Shown piece by piece: positions 9,281-19,366 of a DNA stretch of 64,000 bases. The DNA lies in assembly GCF_022968395.1 (NCBI RefSeq), contig NZ_JALJQZ010000010.1:84145-148144 (forward strand), given 5' to 3'. Origin of the DNA: Affinirhizobium lemnae. Lineage in GTDB: Bacteria > Pseudomonadota > Alphaproteobacteria > Rhizobiales > Rhizobiaceae. Numbering within the stretch: the stretch's first letter is position 1; each line of letters opens with the position of its first letter. Position numbers and translations under genes: made by a program. The notes under the pieces were generated by a model. That model saw only the letters and a program-made list of their open reading frames with translations, was not told where the DNA came from and did not search any database.

Positions 9281-10234
9281 ATGGCCAGTATTCGCAAAGT
9301 CGCGTTCCAGATGGACCACATATCCGGCATCAACATAGCCGGAGATTCGACCTTCGCCATGGCGCTGGAAGCGCAGTCGCGCGGCTACGAACTTTTTCAC
9401 TATACGCCTGACCGGCTGACCATGCGCGATGGTAAAGTCTCTGCCGCAGTGGAAGCCATGCAGTTGCGTGACGAAAAAGGCAACCATTTCACTTTGGGTG
9501 AGCGGGAGCGCGTGGACCTTTCGACCATGGATGTCGTCCACCTGCGGCAAGATCCCCCCTTTGACATGGGCTATATCACATCCACTCATCTTCTCGAGCG
9601 CATTCATCCCAAGACACTGGTCGTGAACGATCCAGCCTGGGTTCGCAATTCTCCTGAAAAGATTTTTGTGACCGAGTTCGGAGATCTGATGCCGCCGACC
9701 CTGATCACGAAGGATGTCGGCGAGATCGCTCGCTTCCGGGAAGAACTCGGCGATATCATCCTGAAGCCACTCTATGGCAATGGTGGCGCAGGCGTCTTCC
9801 ACTCTGCTCGTGATGATCGAAACTTTTCGTCGCTTCTGGAAATGTTCGGCCAGATGTATCGCGAACCTTACATCGCCCAAGCCTATCTGCCGGCTGTGCG
9901 CAAGGGTGACAAGCGTATCCTCCTCGTGGACGGGAAGCCGGTCGGGGCCATCAACCGCGTCCCTGCCGAGCATGACGCCCGTTCCAACATGCATGTCGGC
10001 GGTCGTGCAGAGCCGACAGAGTTGACCCGCCGCGAGCAGGAAATCTGCGATCGGATTGGGCCCGCTTTGCGTGAGCGCGGCTTCCTGTTCGTCGGGATTG
10101 ATGTCATCGGTGATTACATGACCGAGATCAATGTCACGTCTCCAACCGGCATTCGCGAGGTGAAGAAGTTCGGGGGGGTCGATGCGGCCGCGCTGCTTTG
10201 GGATGCGATTGAGGCAAAGCGTTCTGCCGCTTGA
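9281..10234 (+). CDS. gshB: Glutathione synthase
   Basis: A 317-residue ATP-grasp ligase that joins gamma-glutamylcysteine and glycine. Visible are the N-terminal substrate domain ([21 protein letters not shown]), the ATP-grasp glycine-rich segment [14 protein letters not shown] (about residues 159-172), and the C-terminal metal/ATP site [13 protein letters not shown]. The ATG at 9281 is preceded by GAGGGG. Length is normal for the family. Confidence 0.97.
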   Translation: MASIRKVAFQMDHISGINIAGDSTFAMALEAQSRGYELFHYTPDRLTMRDGKVSAAVEAMQLRDEKGNHFTLGERERVDLSTMDVVHLRQDPPFDMGYITSTHLLERIHPKTLVVNDPAWVRNSPEKIFVTEFGDLMPPTLITKDVGEIARFREELGDIILKPLYGNGGAGVFHSARDDRNFSSLLEMFGQMYREPYIAQAYLPAVRKGDKRILLVDGKPVGAINRVPAEHDARSNMHVGGRAEPTELTRREQEICDRIGPALRERGFLFVGIDVIGDYMTEINVTSPTGIREVKKFGGVDAAALLWDAIEAKRSAA

Positions 10235-10370
10235 GAGTTGAGACCTTTCAAATTTAGATGCAACTTTAACAGGATTTTTGTTCTCTAATTGTTCTTGTTT
10301 CCGCCTGCAAGTTGTGCTTGATTGCGCGCGAGCTTCGGTGCTGCTGCCGAAGCGTGGCTGGCAGGTGGAA

Positions 10371-11903
10371 ATGGTCGCGCGTGTTAATACGGTTGCCTTT
10401 CAGGGCATAGAGGGCGTCCCTGTTGACGTGCAGGTCATGGTGGGCCCGGGGAAGCTCGCCATGCAGATCGTTGGCCTGCCGGACAAGGCGGTAGCCGAGA
10501 GTCGTGAGCGCGTACAGGCAGCCCTGCATGCCTCCGGTCTCGCGCTGCCGCCGAAACGGATCACGATTAATCTGGCGCCCGCAGATCTTCCAAAAGAGGG
10601 ATCTCACTTCGATTTGCCAATTGCACTGGGGCTCATGGCTGCCTTGGGCGCCATTCCTGCAGAAGCGTTGGCAGGCTATGTCGTCATCGGCGAGCTCAAC
10701 CTTGACGGAACACTGGCTGCGGTGGCCGGTGCATTGCCCGCAGCCATTGGTGCAAACGCGCTCGGCAAAGGCCTCATCTGCCCGGCTGATAGCGGCGCGG
10801 AGGCTGCCTGGGCTGGTGCCGAATTCGATATTCTGGCACCTCGCAGTCTGATTGCGCTGGCCAATCATTTTCGCGGAAGCCAGCTTCTCTCAAGGCCAGC
10901 GCCAGCAATTCGTGCAGCTCCCACCAACTTGCCGGATCTCGCCGAGATCAAAGGACAGGAAAGCGCCAAGCGAGCGCTGGAAGTTGCTGCGGCGGGTGGT
11001 CATAATCTTCTGATGGTGGGGCCGCCAGGTTCTGGAAAGTCGATGCTGGCGGCGCGCCTTCCTTCCATTCTCCCGCCGCTTTCGGCTGCGGAGCTTCTGG
11101 AAGTCTCCATGATTCACTCGATTGCGGGTCAACTTTCGGGAGGGAAGTTGTCGGACCGGCGGCCGTTCCGCACACCGCATCATTCGGCCACCATGGCAGC
11201 GCTTGTCGGTGGCGGTTTTCGGGCAAAACCGGGTGAAGCATCACTGTCACATCACGGCGTATTGTTCCTTGACGAGTTTCCCGAATTTTCCCCGCAGGTT
11301 CTCGATGCCTTGCGACAGCCGCTGGAAACGGGCGAGTGCATTATTGCACGCGCCAATCATCGGGTCTCTTATCCGGCCAATATCCAACTGGTCGCTGCCA
11401 TGAATCCGTGCCGATGCGGTATGGCCGGTGAGCCGGGGCATACCTGTGCCAAGGGTCCCAAATGCATGACGGATTATCAGGCACGCATCTCCGGGCCTCT
11501 GCTGGATCGCATCGATATCCGTATCGACGTACCTGCTGTCGCGGCAGCGGACCTCATCCGTCCTCGTCCGGCTGAAAGCAGTGCCGATGTGGCTGCCCGC
11601 GTCGCGAAGGCAAGGGATCGCCAGCGCCGGAGGTTCATTGCCGCAGGCATGCCTTACATCAGCACCAATGCAAGATGTTCGACCTCGCTCATCGAGCAGG
11701 TCGCTGAACCTGACAATGCCGGAGCGCAACTGCTGAAGGATGCGGCCGACAAGATGAAATTCTCGGCGCGCGCTTATCATCGGGTGCTGAAAGTAGCCCG
11801 AACCCTTGCGGATCTGGACGACTGCGACCGTGTTGGGCGCATCCATCTCGCGGAAGCCATATCCTACCGAATAGCAGGAGAACGATTGACTGCAGCCGTC
11901 TGA
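10371..11903 (+). CDS. YifB family Mg-chelatase-like AAA+ ATPase (ComM-like)
   Basis: With the ATG at 10371 (MVARVNTVAFQGIEGVPVDVQVM, site AGGTGGA upstream) the protein has 510 residues. The N-terminal Lon-like domain ends about residue 190. The AAA+ domain has Walker A GPPGSGKSMLAARLP and Walker B GVLFLDEFPEF, then a zinc-like cluster CRCGMAGEPGHTC, and the C-terminal Mg_chelatase_C part (KFSARAYHRVLKVARTLADL). Relatives (ComM) act as branch-migration helicases during natural transformation. Its role here is inferred from family. Confidence 0.95.
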   Translation: MVARVNTVAFQGIEGVPVDVQVMVGPGKLAMQIVGLPDKAVAESRERVQAALHASGLALPPKRITINLAPADLPKEGSHFDLPIALGLMAALGAIPAEALAGYVVIGELNLDGTLAAVAGALPAAIGANALGKGLICPADSGAEAAWAGAEFDILAPRSLIALANHFRGSQLLSRPAPAIRAAPTNLPDLAEIKGQESAKRALEVAAAGGHNLLMVGPPGSGKSMLAARLPSILPPLSAAELLEVSMIHSIAGQLSGGKLSDRRPFRTPHHSATMAALVGGGFRAKPGEASLSHHGVLFLDEFPEFSPQVLDALRQPLETGECIIARANHRVSYPANIQLVAAMNPCRCGMAGEPGHTCAKGPKCMTDYQARISGPLLDRIDIRIDVPAVAAADLIRPRPAESSADVAARVAKARDRQRRRFIAAGMPYISTNARCSTSLIEQVAEPDNAGAQLLKDAADKMKFSARAYHRVLKVARTLADLDDCDRVGRIHLAEAISYRIAGERLTAAV

Positions 11904-12027
11904 CGAAAGGCTCTCGAGATAACCGGTGAGACCCGCTGATGAGCAGACCGGATGCTCGCTCGTAGATCTCACGCCCGATGTCGGGCTGACCCCGACCATG
12001 GAGATCAGCCCTGACGGCGTAGCGCTA

Positions 12028-12075
12028 ATGCATGTCGCGCTCAACCGGATTCGGTTGAGCGAAACGAACATGCAT
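12028..12075. repeat. Nested palindrome, rhizobial intergenic repeat
   Basis: The outer arms ATGCATGT and ACATGCAT enclose a perfect nine-base stem GCTCAACCG / CGGTTGAGC with a GATT loop (12039-12060). It sits in the 262 bp gap between the convergent yifB and cysK. The remainder of that gap shows no gene. Confidence 0.75.
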
Positions 12076-12088
12076 CATTTCAAAGTCT

Positions 12089-12130
12089 TACAGCGTCGTC
12101 CGCGCGTTCAATCGAACGCGCCGCGCTGTA
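12089..12130. repeat. Second nested palindrome, rhizobial intergenic repeat
   Basis: The outer arms TACAGCG and CGCTGTA enclose the inner stem CGCGTTC / GAACGCG with an AATC loop. From memory, sequences built as TACAGCG...CGCTGTA around a GC-rich inner hairpin are common in rhizobial intergenic regions. It lies 13 bp past the first palindrome, so the two probably form one composite element that may also terminate transcription from either side. Confidence 0.7.
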
Positions 12131-12165
12131 GTGGTGTCCGGCAAGTCTTATCGCGTTGCTTGGCT

Positions 12166-13131
12166 TTAGGCACCGAGACCGTCGAACAGGACGGTCGAGA
12201 GATAGCGTTCTGCAAAAGACGGAATGATCACAACGAGGTTTTTCCCTTCATTCTCTGGCCGGGAGCCGATTTTGATGGCGGCTGCGAGTGCTGCGCCAGA
12301 CGAGATGCCGACCGGCACGCCTTCAAGACGAGCCACCAGACGCGCGGTGTCGATGGCCTCCTGGCTGGAAATGGTCACGATTTCGTCATAGACGGATTGG
12401 TCGAGGATCTTGGGTGCAAAGCCCGCACCGATGCCCTGGATCTTGTGAGGACCGGGTTCTCCGCCAGACAGGACCGGGGATTCAGCGGGTTCAACGGCGA
12501 TGACCTTGATGTCCGGTTTGCGGCTCTTCAGAACCTGACCCGTGCCGGTAATCGTGCCACCGGTACCGATGCCGGACACGAAGAAGTCGACCTGTCCGTC
12601 TGTATCGTTCCAGATTTCCTCCGCGGTTGTCTTGCGGTGTATTTCAGGATTGGCCGGGTTCTCGAATTGCTGGGGGATAATGGCATCGGGCAGGCTGGCC
12701 GCCAGCTCTTCTGCCTTGGCGATTGCTCCCTTCATCCCCTTAGGCCCCTCGGTCAAAACAAGTTCCGCGCCCAGAAGCGCCAACATCTTGCGACGCTCGA
12801 TGGACATGGTCTCCGGCATGGTGAGGATGAGGCGGTAACCCTTGGCGGCGGCTGCAAAGGCGAGTGCAATGCCCGTATTTCCGGAGGTCGGTTCGACCAG
12901 AACTGTCTTGCCCGGCGTAATCGTACCTGCAGCTTCCAAAGCCTCGATCATTGCAACGCCAATACGGTCCTTGACGGAGGCGATCGGATTGAAAAATTCC
13001 AGCTTGGCCAAAAGATTGGCCTTCACACCCTTCTCCTTGGCCAGCTTTTCCAGCCGCACAATCGGGGTGTTGCCAATCGTTTCGGTGATCGAGGAATAGA
13101 TTTTGCCGCGACCCGGTTTTGCATCAGTCAT
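12166..13131 (-). CDS. cysK: Cysteine synthase A
   Basis: A 321-residue PLP enzyme making cysteine from O-acetylserine and sulfide. The Schiff-base lysine is in [11 protein letters not shown] (about residue 47), the substrate loop PTSGNTG follows at about 75, and the PLP phosphate loop is [12 protein letters not shown]. The ATG at 13129-13131 ([23 protein letters not shown]) is preferred; an in-frame upstream start adds eight residues. Confidence 0.96.
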   Translation of the reverse strand: MTDAKPGRGKIYSSITETIGNTPIVRLEKLAKEKGVKANLLAKLEFFNPIASVKDRIGVAMIEALEAAGTITPGKTVLVEPTSGNTGIALAFAAAAKGYRLILTMPETMSIERRKMLALLGAELVLTEGPKGMKGAIAKAEELAASLPDAIIPQQFENPANPEIHRKTTAEEIWNDTDGQVDFFVSGIGTGGTITGTGQVLKSRKPDIKVIAVEPAESPVLSGGEPGPHKIQGIGAGFAPKILDQSVYDEIVTISSQEAIDTARLVARLEGVPVGISSGAALAAAIKIGSRPENEGKNLVVIIPSFAERYLSTVLFDGLGA

Positions 13132-13287
13132 TGCGTATCTCCAAGCATTCGTCAAGCATCGAGTTTGGGGTGATTGAGCCTCAACCTAAGCCGTAAAACC
13201 GTGTTGCGCGAGGGGAGAGTGAACGCTGTCCGCCGGACTTGGCGGAATAATTTTTCCCGCGTTGGATCCGGTGCTTACCCTGCGTTC

Positions 13288-13899
13288 TCAGCGTGCTGCG
13301 ATGTAAGCCGCTGTTCCCGCCAGAATACCTGCTGCCGAACGATTGAGTGCCTGCAGCGTGCGTGGTTTCTTCAGGAGTTCGCGCGCTTTCGACGCGAGCA
13401 AAATATAGGGCAGCAAGACCGCTAGCAGCACGATGAACGTAGTCGCTACCAGAGCCACATAATCTCGCAAACCGATGTCCTGCAACGGTATCAGGGTTGG
13501 CACGAGCGCCACGTAAAACAGCATGGTCTTCGGATTGCCAAGCGTGACCAGCAGTCCGGATAGAAATGCCATCATGCCGGTTGCACCCTTTGTCGCCTGA
13601 ATGTCTTGCCGCAGCAATCCTGCAGTCCACAGCTTCCAGGCGATATAGCAGAGATACAGAGCACCAAGATATTTGATGATGAGAAAGGGCGTCGTGAAAT
13701 TCTGCGCAAGAATGGCAAGGCCGAGAATGACGGCCGTGAGATAGACGAGATCACCCAGAATGAGGCCAAGCCCCATGAAGAATGTGGGGCGGAAGCCGGA
13801 TCCGAGGGCCCGCGCGACAATGGCTGTCATGCCGGGACCGGGAATGGCCGCTGCGATGAACAGAGCGCCAGCATAGGTGATCAATGAAGCAAGGGTCAT
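13288..13899 (-). CDS. LysE family translocator
   Basis: A 203-residue, about six-helix membrane protein. The LysE/RhtB family start is visible (LITYAGALFIAAAIPGPGMTAIVARAL, with the PGP motif), then a GLGLILGDLVYLTAVILGL helix and KTMLFYVALVPTLIP. The family exports amino acids or related metabolites; the substrate cannot be assigned. It is transcribed in the same direction as dut and cysK. Confidence 0.92.
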   Translation of the reverse strand: MTLASLITYAGALFIAAAIPGPGMTAIVARALGSGFRPTFFMGLGLILGDLVYLTAVILGLAILAQNFTTPFLIIKYLGALYLCYIAWKLWTAGLLRQDIQATKGATGMMAFLSGLLVTLGNPKTMLFYVALVPTLIPLQDIGLRDYVALVATTFIVLLAVLLPYILLASKARELLKKPRTLQALNRSAAGILAGTAAYIAAR

Positions 13900-13953
13900 G
13901 AACTATCTCCTCATTCGCCATTGCTAATTGCGTTGCGATCCGGGCGCAACGGT

Positions 13954-14427
13954 TTATACACCGGTAGAGCCGAAGCCGCCCGCACCGCGCGCCGTGTCAT
14001 TGAACGTATCGGCCTCCTGCACCTGAGCCTGAACAACGGGCGCGAAAACCAGCTGTGCGATCCGCATGCCGCGGTCGATCGTGAAGTCCTCCTGGCCCAG
14101 ATTGATCAGCAGGACTTTAACCTCACCGCGATAGTCGCTATCGATCGTGCCGGGCGTGTTGAGACAGGTCACGCCATGTTTGAACGCGAGCCCAGAGCGA
14201 GGGCGGACTTGAATTTCAAAACCCTGCGGTATCTCCAAAATGAAGCCGGTTGGCACAAGCATGCGAGTGCCGGGCTGCAGGACGAGAGATTCACTCACAG
14301 CGGCGCGAATGTCCATACCGGCCGCGCCCGCCGTTTCATAAGCCGGCAGATCAAGCCCCTCAGCATGAGGCAGTCGAACGAGTTTCAGGGCAGGGCCGAT
14401 GACTTCGCGCATGAGCGTCTCCTTCAA
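13954..14427 (-). CDS. dut: Deoxyuridine 5'-triphosphate nucleotidohydrolase (dUTPase)
   Basis: A trimeric dUTPase of normal size (157 residues; start may be the internal ATG giving [14 protein letters not shown], 152 residues). The conserved motifs are in order: AAGMDIRAA (motif 1), [11 protein letters not shown] (motif 2), [17 protein letters not shown] (motif 3), [13 protein letters not shown] (motif 4) and [10 protein letters not shown] (motif 5). It removes dUTP and supplies dUMP. Confidence 0.97.
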   Translation of the reverse strand: MKETLMREVIGPALKLVRLPHAEGLDLPAYETAGAAGMDIRAAVSESLVLQPGTRMLVPTGFILEIPQGFEIQVRPRSGLAFKHGVTCLNTPGTIDSDYRGEVKVLLINLGQEDFTIDRGMRIAQLVFAPVVQAQVQEADTFNDTARGAGGFGSTGV

Positions 14428-14497
14428 ATCAGGCAGGTCAATTGCATAATTGGCCCGAAATCGCTAGATACGCCGCAACTCGAAGGATTTGCACATC

Positions 14498-16081
14498 ATG
14501 GCTGAAAGCATTGCCGAGGCGGTATCCCGCCGCCGCACATTCGCGATTATCGCGCACCCGGACGCCGGTAAGACGACGCTCACTGAAAAACTGCTGCTGT
14601 TCGGCGGTGCCATCCAGCTCGCAGGTGAGGTAAAGGCGAAGAAGGATCGTATCCAGACCCGGTCCGACTGGATGAAGATAGAGCGCGAACGCGGCATTTC
14701 CGTCGTGACCTCGGTCATGACCTTCGAATACGAAGGCAATGTTTTCAATATTCTGGATACGCCGGGTCACGAAGACTTCGCGGACGATACCTACCGCACG
14801 CTGACGGCAGTGGATGCGGCTGTCATGGTCATCGATGCCGCAAAGGGTATCGAGCCGCGAACGCTGAAGCTTTTTGAAGTCTGCCGCATGCGCGACATTC
14901 CGATCATCACATTCGTCAACAAGATGGACCGCGAGAGCCGCGATACCTTCGAAATCCTGGACGAAGTGGAAGAGAAACTGGCGCTGGACACGGCGCCGGT
15001 CACCTGGCCTGTCGGGCGGTCCAAAACCTTCTGCGGCTCCTACAATCTGGCCAACAACACCTATCGTGGTTCCGACACACAGGTTGAGCCATTGAAGGTG
15101 AATGGTCCGCAAAGTGTTGCCGAAAACCTGCCGGAAAACGAACGCGATGCTTTCATCGACGAACTGGAGCTGGCGCGCGAAGCCTGCCGCCCGTTCGACC
15201 GTCAGGCTTTTCTAGAAGGCCATATGACGCCGGTCTTCTTCGGCTCGGCGCTCAGAAACTTTGGCGTTCGTGATCTCATCAATGCGCTGGGCGATTTTGC
15301 GCCTCCACCACGAGATCAGGTAGCCGATACCCGCACCGTTCATGCGGCTGAAGACAAGATGACGGCCTTCGTCTTCAAGATCCAGGCAAACATGGACCCC
15401 AACCATCGCGACCGCATTGCTTTTGCCCGCATTTGCTCCGGCAAGCTGGAGCGCGGCATGAAGGCGCGCCTGGCCCGTACCGGCAAGCAGATGGGCCTGA
15501 CCGCACCGCAGTTCTTCTTTGCCTCGCAGCGCCAGCTGGCAGATACAGCCTATGCAGGCGATGTGGTGGGTATTCCGAACCACGGCACGTTGCGTATCGG
15601 TGATACGCTGACAGAAGGCGAAGCGCTGGTCTTCCAGGGCGTGCCGAACTTCTCGCCGGAAATCCTGCGACGCGTGCGGTTGGAAGATGCCATGAAGGCA
15701 AAGAAGCTGAAGGAAGCGCTTCAGCAGATGGCAGAAGAAGGCGTTGTGCAGCTCTTCTCGCCAGAGGATGGCTCACCGGCCATTGTTGGCGTGGTCGGTG
15801 CTCTGCAGCTTGACGTTCTGAAGGAACGGCTCTCTGCCGAATACAGCCTTCCAGTCTCGTTTGAAATGTCGCGCTTTTCGGTTTGCCGCTGGATTTCCTC
15901 GGAAAACAAGGCCGACATGGAGAAGTTCCTGACCGTCAAGCGAGGCGATATCGCCCGCGATCTGGATGGCGATCCGGTGTTCCTGGCTCAGGATGCGTTC
16001 TCGCTCCGCTATGAGGCGGAACGCTACCCGTCCATCAAGATGGTTGCAATCAAGGAGTATCACGTCGCCAAGGCGGCGTGA
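14498..16081 (+). CDS. prfC: Peptide chain release factor 3
   Basis: A 527-residue translational GTPase that recycles RF1/RF2. The G1 motif is AHPDAGKTTLTEKL; G2/G3 are RGISVVTSVMTFEYEG and LDTPGHEDFADD; G4 is NKMDRESRD. The RF3-specific C-terminal part (LEDAMKAKKLKEALQQMAEEG) is present. The ATG at 14498 is preferred over an in-frame TTG three codons upstream. Its last 22 bases overlap the 3' end of the convergent otsA. Confidence 0.97.
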   Translation: MAESIAEAVSRRRTFAIIAHPDAGKTTLTEKLLLFGGAIQLAGEVKAKKDRIQTRSDWMKIERERGISVVTSVMTFEYEGNVFNILDTPGHEDFADDTYRTLTAVDAAVMVIDAAKGIEPRTLKLFEVCRMRDIPIITFVNKMDRESRDTFEILDEVEEKLALDTAPVTWPVGRSKTFCGSYNLANNTYRGSDTQVEPLKVNGPQSVAENLPENERDAFIDELELAREACRPFDRQAFLEGHMTPVFFGSALRNFGVRDLINALGDFAPPPRDQVADTRTVHAAEDKMTAFVFKIQANMDPNHRDRIAFARICSGKLERGMKARLARTGKQMGLTAPQFFFASQRQLADTAYAGDVVGIPNHGTLRIGDTLTEGEALVFQGVPNFSPEILRRVRLEDAMKAKKLKEALQQMAEEGVVQLFSPEDGSPAIVGVVGALQLDVLKERLSAEYSLPVSFEMSRFSVCRWISSENKADMEKFLTVKRGDIARDLDGDPVFLAQDAFSLRYEAERYPSIKMVAIKEYHVAKAA

Positions 16082-17460
16082 TCCCCTTCCGACGTAAGGT
16101 CTACCAGGAAGTCGTCGCACCAGCGCTTCACGTCATGAACCAGCAAATGGTCCATCATGCCGCGCCAACGCTGGATACGCTCCTCCTTGCCCATCGTCAG
16201 GGCGCGAGCGATTGCATGGCCCGTTCCCTCGATGTCGTAGGGATTGACCAGAAGAGCGCCGTTCAGTTCTCGTGCCGCTCCCGCAAAACGTGATAGCACC
16301 AGAACTCCGGGATCTTCCGGGTCCTGTGCGGCGACGAATTCCTTGGCGACAAGGTTCATGCCATCTCGCAAAGGTGTCACAAGACCAACCTTCGCCAGCC
16401 GGTAAAGCCCCGCCAGAACGGGACGCCCGATGGAACGGTTGATGTAGCGGATGGGAACCCAGTCCACAGTGCCGAGAGCGCCGTTCACCCGACCAGCCTG
16501 CTCTGCAACGGTTCGCTGCATGGCCTCGTATTCCGGCACTTCTGACCGCGATTTCGGCGTGATCTGCAGATAAGTGACTTTGCCCTGATAGGCAGGATTG
16601 TGGGACACCAGGCTTTCATAGGCGTCGATGCGCTGGGTGATGCCCTTGGAATAGTCCAGCCGGTCGACACCGATGATCAGATCACGGCCCTCAAGGCTCT
16701 GCCTTGCCTTGCGCACCATGGTGGTGGAGGCGGCCCGTTTGGCAAATTCTGCAAACGCCGCTGTCTCGATACCGATGGAATAAAAGCCGCCTTTAAAGGT
16801 TCGTCCGTGCGAGGAATAAAGCCCCTCTCCAACCGCATTGCCGAAACCCTCGCGAACCAGGCAGCCACGGAAGTTTTCCAAATCGTGGTCTGTCTGAAAA
16901 CCAACAACGTCATAATGGGTCAGTCCGCGCATGATCTCTTCATGCACGGGCATGGCAAACAGCACATCTGCTGGCGGCCAGGGAATGTGCAGGAAAAAAC
17001 CAATCTTGTTCTTGAAGCCCATCTGCCGGAGTTCGGCTGCAAGCGGGATCAGATGATAATCGTGGATCCAGAGAACGTCGTCCTCCTGGATGAGAGGAGC
17101 CACCCTATGGGCGAAAAAGCGGTTGACCCTGAAGTAACCGGCCATTTCCTTGCGGCCATACTCTGCGAGATCCAGCCGGTAATGACATATCGGCCAGAGA
17201 ACACGGTTGGCGAAGCCGTGATAATATTCTTCGACATCGGTGCTCGTCAGATCGGTCAGCGCATAGGTAATGTTGCCGCGCTCCGTCAGTGCCAGCGGGG
17301 CTGGCTCTTTTGTGCCGCTCGATTTCCCGGACCAGCCCATCCACACGCCGCCGCGCTCTTCAAGCGCTGCCTGAAGTGCGACCGCAAGTCCGCCGGCAGG
17401 TGCCGTGCCGTTTTTCTCCGGCATGGGCACGCGGTTGGAAATGACAACGAGACGGCTCAC
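16060..17460 (-). CDS. otsA: Trehalose-6-phosphate synthase
   Basis: A 466-residue GT20 glycosyltransferase that joins UDP-glucose and glucose 6-phosphate. The start is a GTG at 17458-17460 giving the family N-terminus [17 protein letters not shown], with GAGGGAG seven bases upstream. Visible are [40 protein letters not shown] and the C-terminal [22 protein letters not shown]. It is the second gene of an otsB-otsA operon, 42 bp after otsB. Confidence 0.97.
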   Translation of the reverse strand: MSRLVVISNRVPMPEKNGTAPAGGLAVALQAALEERGGVWMGWSGKSSGTKEPAPLALTERGNITYALTDLTSTDVEEYYHGFANRVLWPICHYRLDLAEYGRKEMAGYFRVNRFFAHRVAPLIQEDDVLWIHDYHLIPLAAELRQMGFKNKIGFFLHIPWPPADVLFAMPVHEEIMRGLTHYDVVGFQTDHDLENFRGCLVREGFGNAVGEGLYSSHGRTFKGGFYSIGIETAAFAEFAKRAASTTMVRKARQSLEGRDLIIGVDRLDYSKGITQRIDAYESLVSHNPAYQGKVTYLQITPKSRSEVPEYEAMQRTVAEQAGRVNGALGTVDWVPIRYINRSIGRPVLAGLYRLAKVGLVTPLRDGMNLVAKEFVAAQDPEDPGVLVLSRFAGAARELNGALLVNPYDIEGTGHAIARALTMGKEERIQRWRGMMDHLLVHDVKRWCDDFLVDLTSEGDHAALAT

Positions 17461-17502
17461 AATAAACTCCCTCTTCAACGATCGAATTCAATCCGAATGG
17501 TG

Positions 17503-18294
17503 TCAGGCCTGGCGCGCCAGATCGGCCAGAATCTTCCTGAGTGCATCGGGTGACGGTATCGCACACACCGCGGCGGTATCGCGCAGTTCTCCGATCCGGA
17601 TGGACAGGCCTCCCAACTCGTTGGCGACTTTGAACATCGCCTCATCCGTCAGATCATCACCGATGGCGATGGGTTTGCGCCCTAGAAAGGGTTCCGCATC
17701 GAGGAATGCCTTCAATGCCTCTCCCTTGCTGGCACGGGCAGGCCTGATCTCGATCACCATTTTGCCGCGTTGAAGCGTGTAGTCAGCCCCTGCCTCCTCG
17801 GCAGCAGATTGCATGACGGCGTCCAGCGCTCCGGCCCATTGCTGCGCCTGACGGTAATGGGCCGCCACTGCTGATCCCTTGTCCTCGATGATGACGCCGT
17901 CCCAGTCGGCGGTTACGCGTGCCAGAGATCGTTTAAGGGCCTCGAAATCGTCGTCTTGGGGCAGCCGTTCCAGATCCCCGGCAGAATTTCGCCTTTCTGC
18001 ACCATGAAGGCCGGCGATTGGCAAAGCCAGCGGTGAGAAAAGCTGGTCTGCAAAGGAAACCGCCCGCCCGGTAACAAGCCCGACCGCGCCGCCCAGAAGG
18101 TTTGAGATCCGCGACAGGGTCGAAATCAACCCCTCAGGAACGACAACCGCTTCCGGCGTCTCTGCAAGGTCTATGAGAGTGCCGTCAATATCGAGGAACA
18201 GCGCCCAGACTTGAGGCTCTCTTGCAAGCTCTTCAAGCACTGCTGAGTCCGCGAACTGCCCCTTGGCTTCACAAGCTGTATCAGGTGTTAACAT
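17503..18294 (-). CDS. otsB: Trehalose-phosphatase
   Basis: A HAD-superfamily phosphatase of 263 residues (ATG at 18292-18294; eight more residues if the upstream ATG is used). Motif I is FLDIDGTLIDLAETPEAV, with the nucleophile aspartate and its D-x-D-x-T layout. The cap includes GLHGAERR and the late motif IAIGDDLTDEAMFKVAN. It dephosphorylates trehalose 6-phosphate made by OtsA, giving the compatible solute trehalose. Confidence 0.96.
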   Translation of the reverse strand: MLTPDTACEAKGQFADSAVLEELAREPQVWALFLDIDGTLIDLAETPEAVVVPEGLISTLSRISNLLGGAVGLVTGRAVSFADQLFSPLALPIAGLHGAERRNSAGDLERLPQDDDFEALKRSLARVTADWDGVIIEDKGSAVAAHYRQAQQWAGALDAVMQSAAEEAGADYTLQRGKMVIEIRPARASKGEALKAFLDAEPFLGRKPIAIGDDLTDEAMFKVANELGGLSIRIGELRDTAAVCAIPSPDALRKILADLARQA

Positions 18295-18503
18295 GTTTTG
18301 GGATGTAGACCGGGGCACTCATAAGGCAAGGTGTCAACCGCGAACTGACTGCTTCGGTGCGAATACGCCTGGTCATTTATTTGACACTTTCCAGGCAAGT
18401 TTATCAGGCACGACGTTCGCTAAGACATCGTTTACCAATTCGTCACAAGCTTTACATCGATATCCCGGCAGGTTGCTGGGCATTTAAGTCAGGAAGATCG
18501 ATC

Positions 18504-19298
18504 ATGTGTCGCTGGGCCGCCTATCGCGGTAACCCTCTTTACCTGGAGGAACTCGTTTCCTCTCCTGCCCACTCCCTTATCGAGCAGAGCCATTGCGCAA
18601 GCCGCGCAAAAACAGCCACCAACGGCGATGGCTTCGGTATCGCCTGGTATGGCGACCACCCCGAACCGGGGCGATATCGCGATATTCTGCCCGCCTGGTC
18701 GGACTGCAACTTGCGCAGTATCGCCAAGCAGATCCGCTCGCCGCTGTTCCTCGCTCATGTGCGCGCAGCGACCAGCGGTGGAACACGGCGCGATAACTGC
18801 CATCCCTTCGTTTTCGGTCCGTGGTCGTTCATGCATAACGGCCAGGTCGCAGGCTTCGACAAGATCCGCCGCAAGCTGGAAGCGCATTTGTCGGATGAAC
18901 TCTTCCATGCCCGTTCGGGCACGACAGATTCCGAACTGCTTTTTCTGCTCTCCCTGGAAACGGGCATGGCGAAGGATCCGATCGGTGCCGTTTCTCGCGC
19001 AATCGCTCTGGTGCAGAAACATGCCGCAGAGGAAGGGGCAAATCCGCTTGTGCGCTTCACGGCAGCCTTCTCGGATGGCAAATCGCTCTATGCAGTTCGT
19101 TATGCGAGCGATCAAAAGCCGCCGACGCTTTACGCGGCTCCCATGGGGCCACAAGGCGGCTATTGCCTCGTGTCTGAGCCATTGAACGATGACGTTGATG
19201 CCTGGACGGAGATCCCCGCCGGAAGCGCCGTTCTGGTGACGGATGATGGACTGCTGACCTCTGCATTTTCGCCCGCACCTTTCGCGAAAGCGGCTTGA
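18504..19298 (+). CDS. Class II glutamine amidotransferase (YafJ-like)
   Basis: A 264-residue N-terminal-nucleophile amidotransferase domain with no synthetase partner. Cys2 (MCRWAAYRG) becomes the catalytic N-terminal cysteine after Met removal, which fixes the start at 18504. Also present are the GDGFGIAWYGD segment, FLAHVRAATSG and HPFVFGPWSFMHNGQVAGF. The function of stand-alone members is poorly known. A perfect hairpin follows its stop. Confidence 0.9.
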   Translation: MCRWAAYRGNPLYLEELVSSPAHSLIEQSHCASRAKTATNGDGFGIAWYGDHPEPGRYRDILPAWSDCNLRSIAKQIRSPLFLAHVRAATSGGTRRDNCHPFVFGPWSFMHNGQVAGFDKIRRKLEAHLSDELFHARSGTTDSELLFLLSLETGMAKDPIGAVSRAIALVQKHAAEEGANPLVRFTAAFSDGKSLYAVRYASDQKPPTLYAAPMGPQGGYCLVSEPLNDDVDAWTEIPAGSAVLVTDDGLLTSAFSPAPFAKAA

Positions 19299-19306
19299 TC
19301 ATAAAA

Positions 19307-19340
19307 CAGGACGGCCAGATCAGTTGATCTGGCCGTCCTG
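19307..19340. terminator. Perfect 16-bp stem-loop after the amidotransferase
   Basis: CAGGACGGCCAGATCA and TGATCTGGCCGTCCTG flank a GT loop with no mismatch. There is no T-run on the plus side, but the minus side is followed by TTTTAT, so in strict form it would terminate minus-strand transcription. It is followed at once by the palindrome CATTGCAATG (19341-19350). Confidence 0.65.
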
Positions 19341-19366
19341 CATTGCAATGGAAATGAGAGTTGACG

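Noticed and set aside
11926..13173. A 415-codon plus-strand ORF opposite cysK
   Set aside because: It covers an intergenic repeat and the antisense of cysK, and its translation has no domain.
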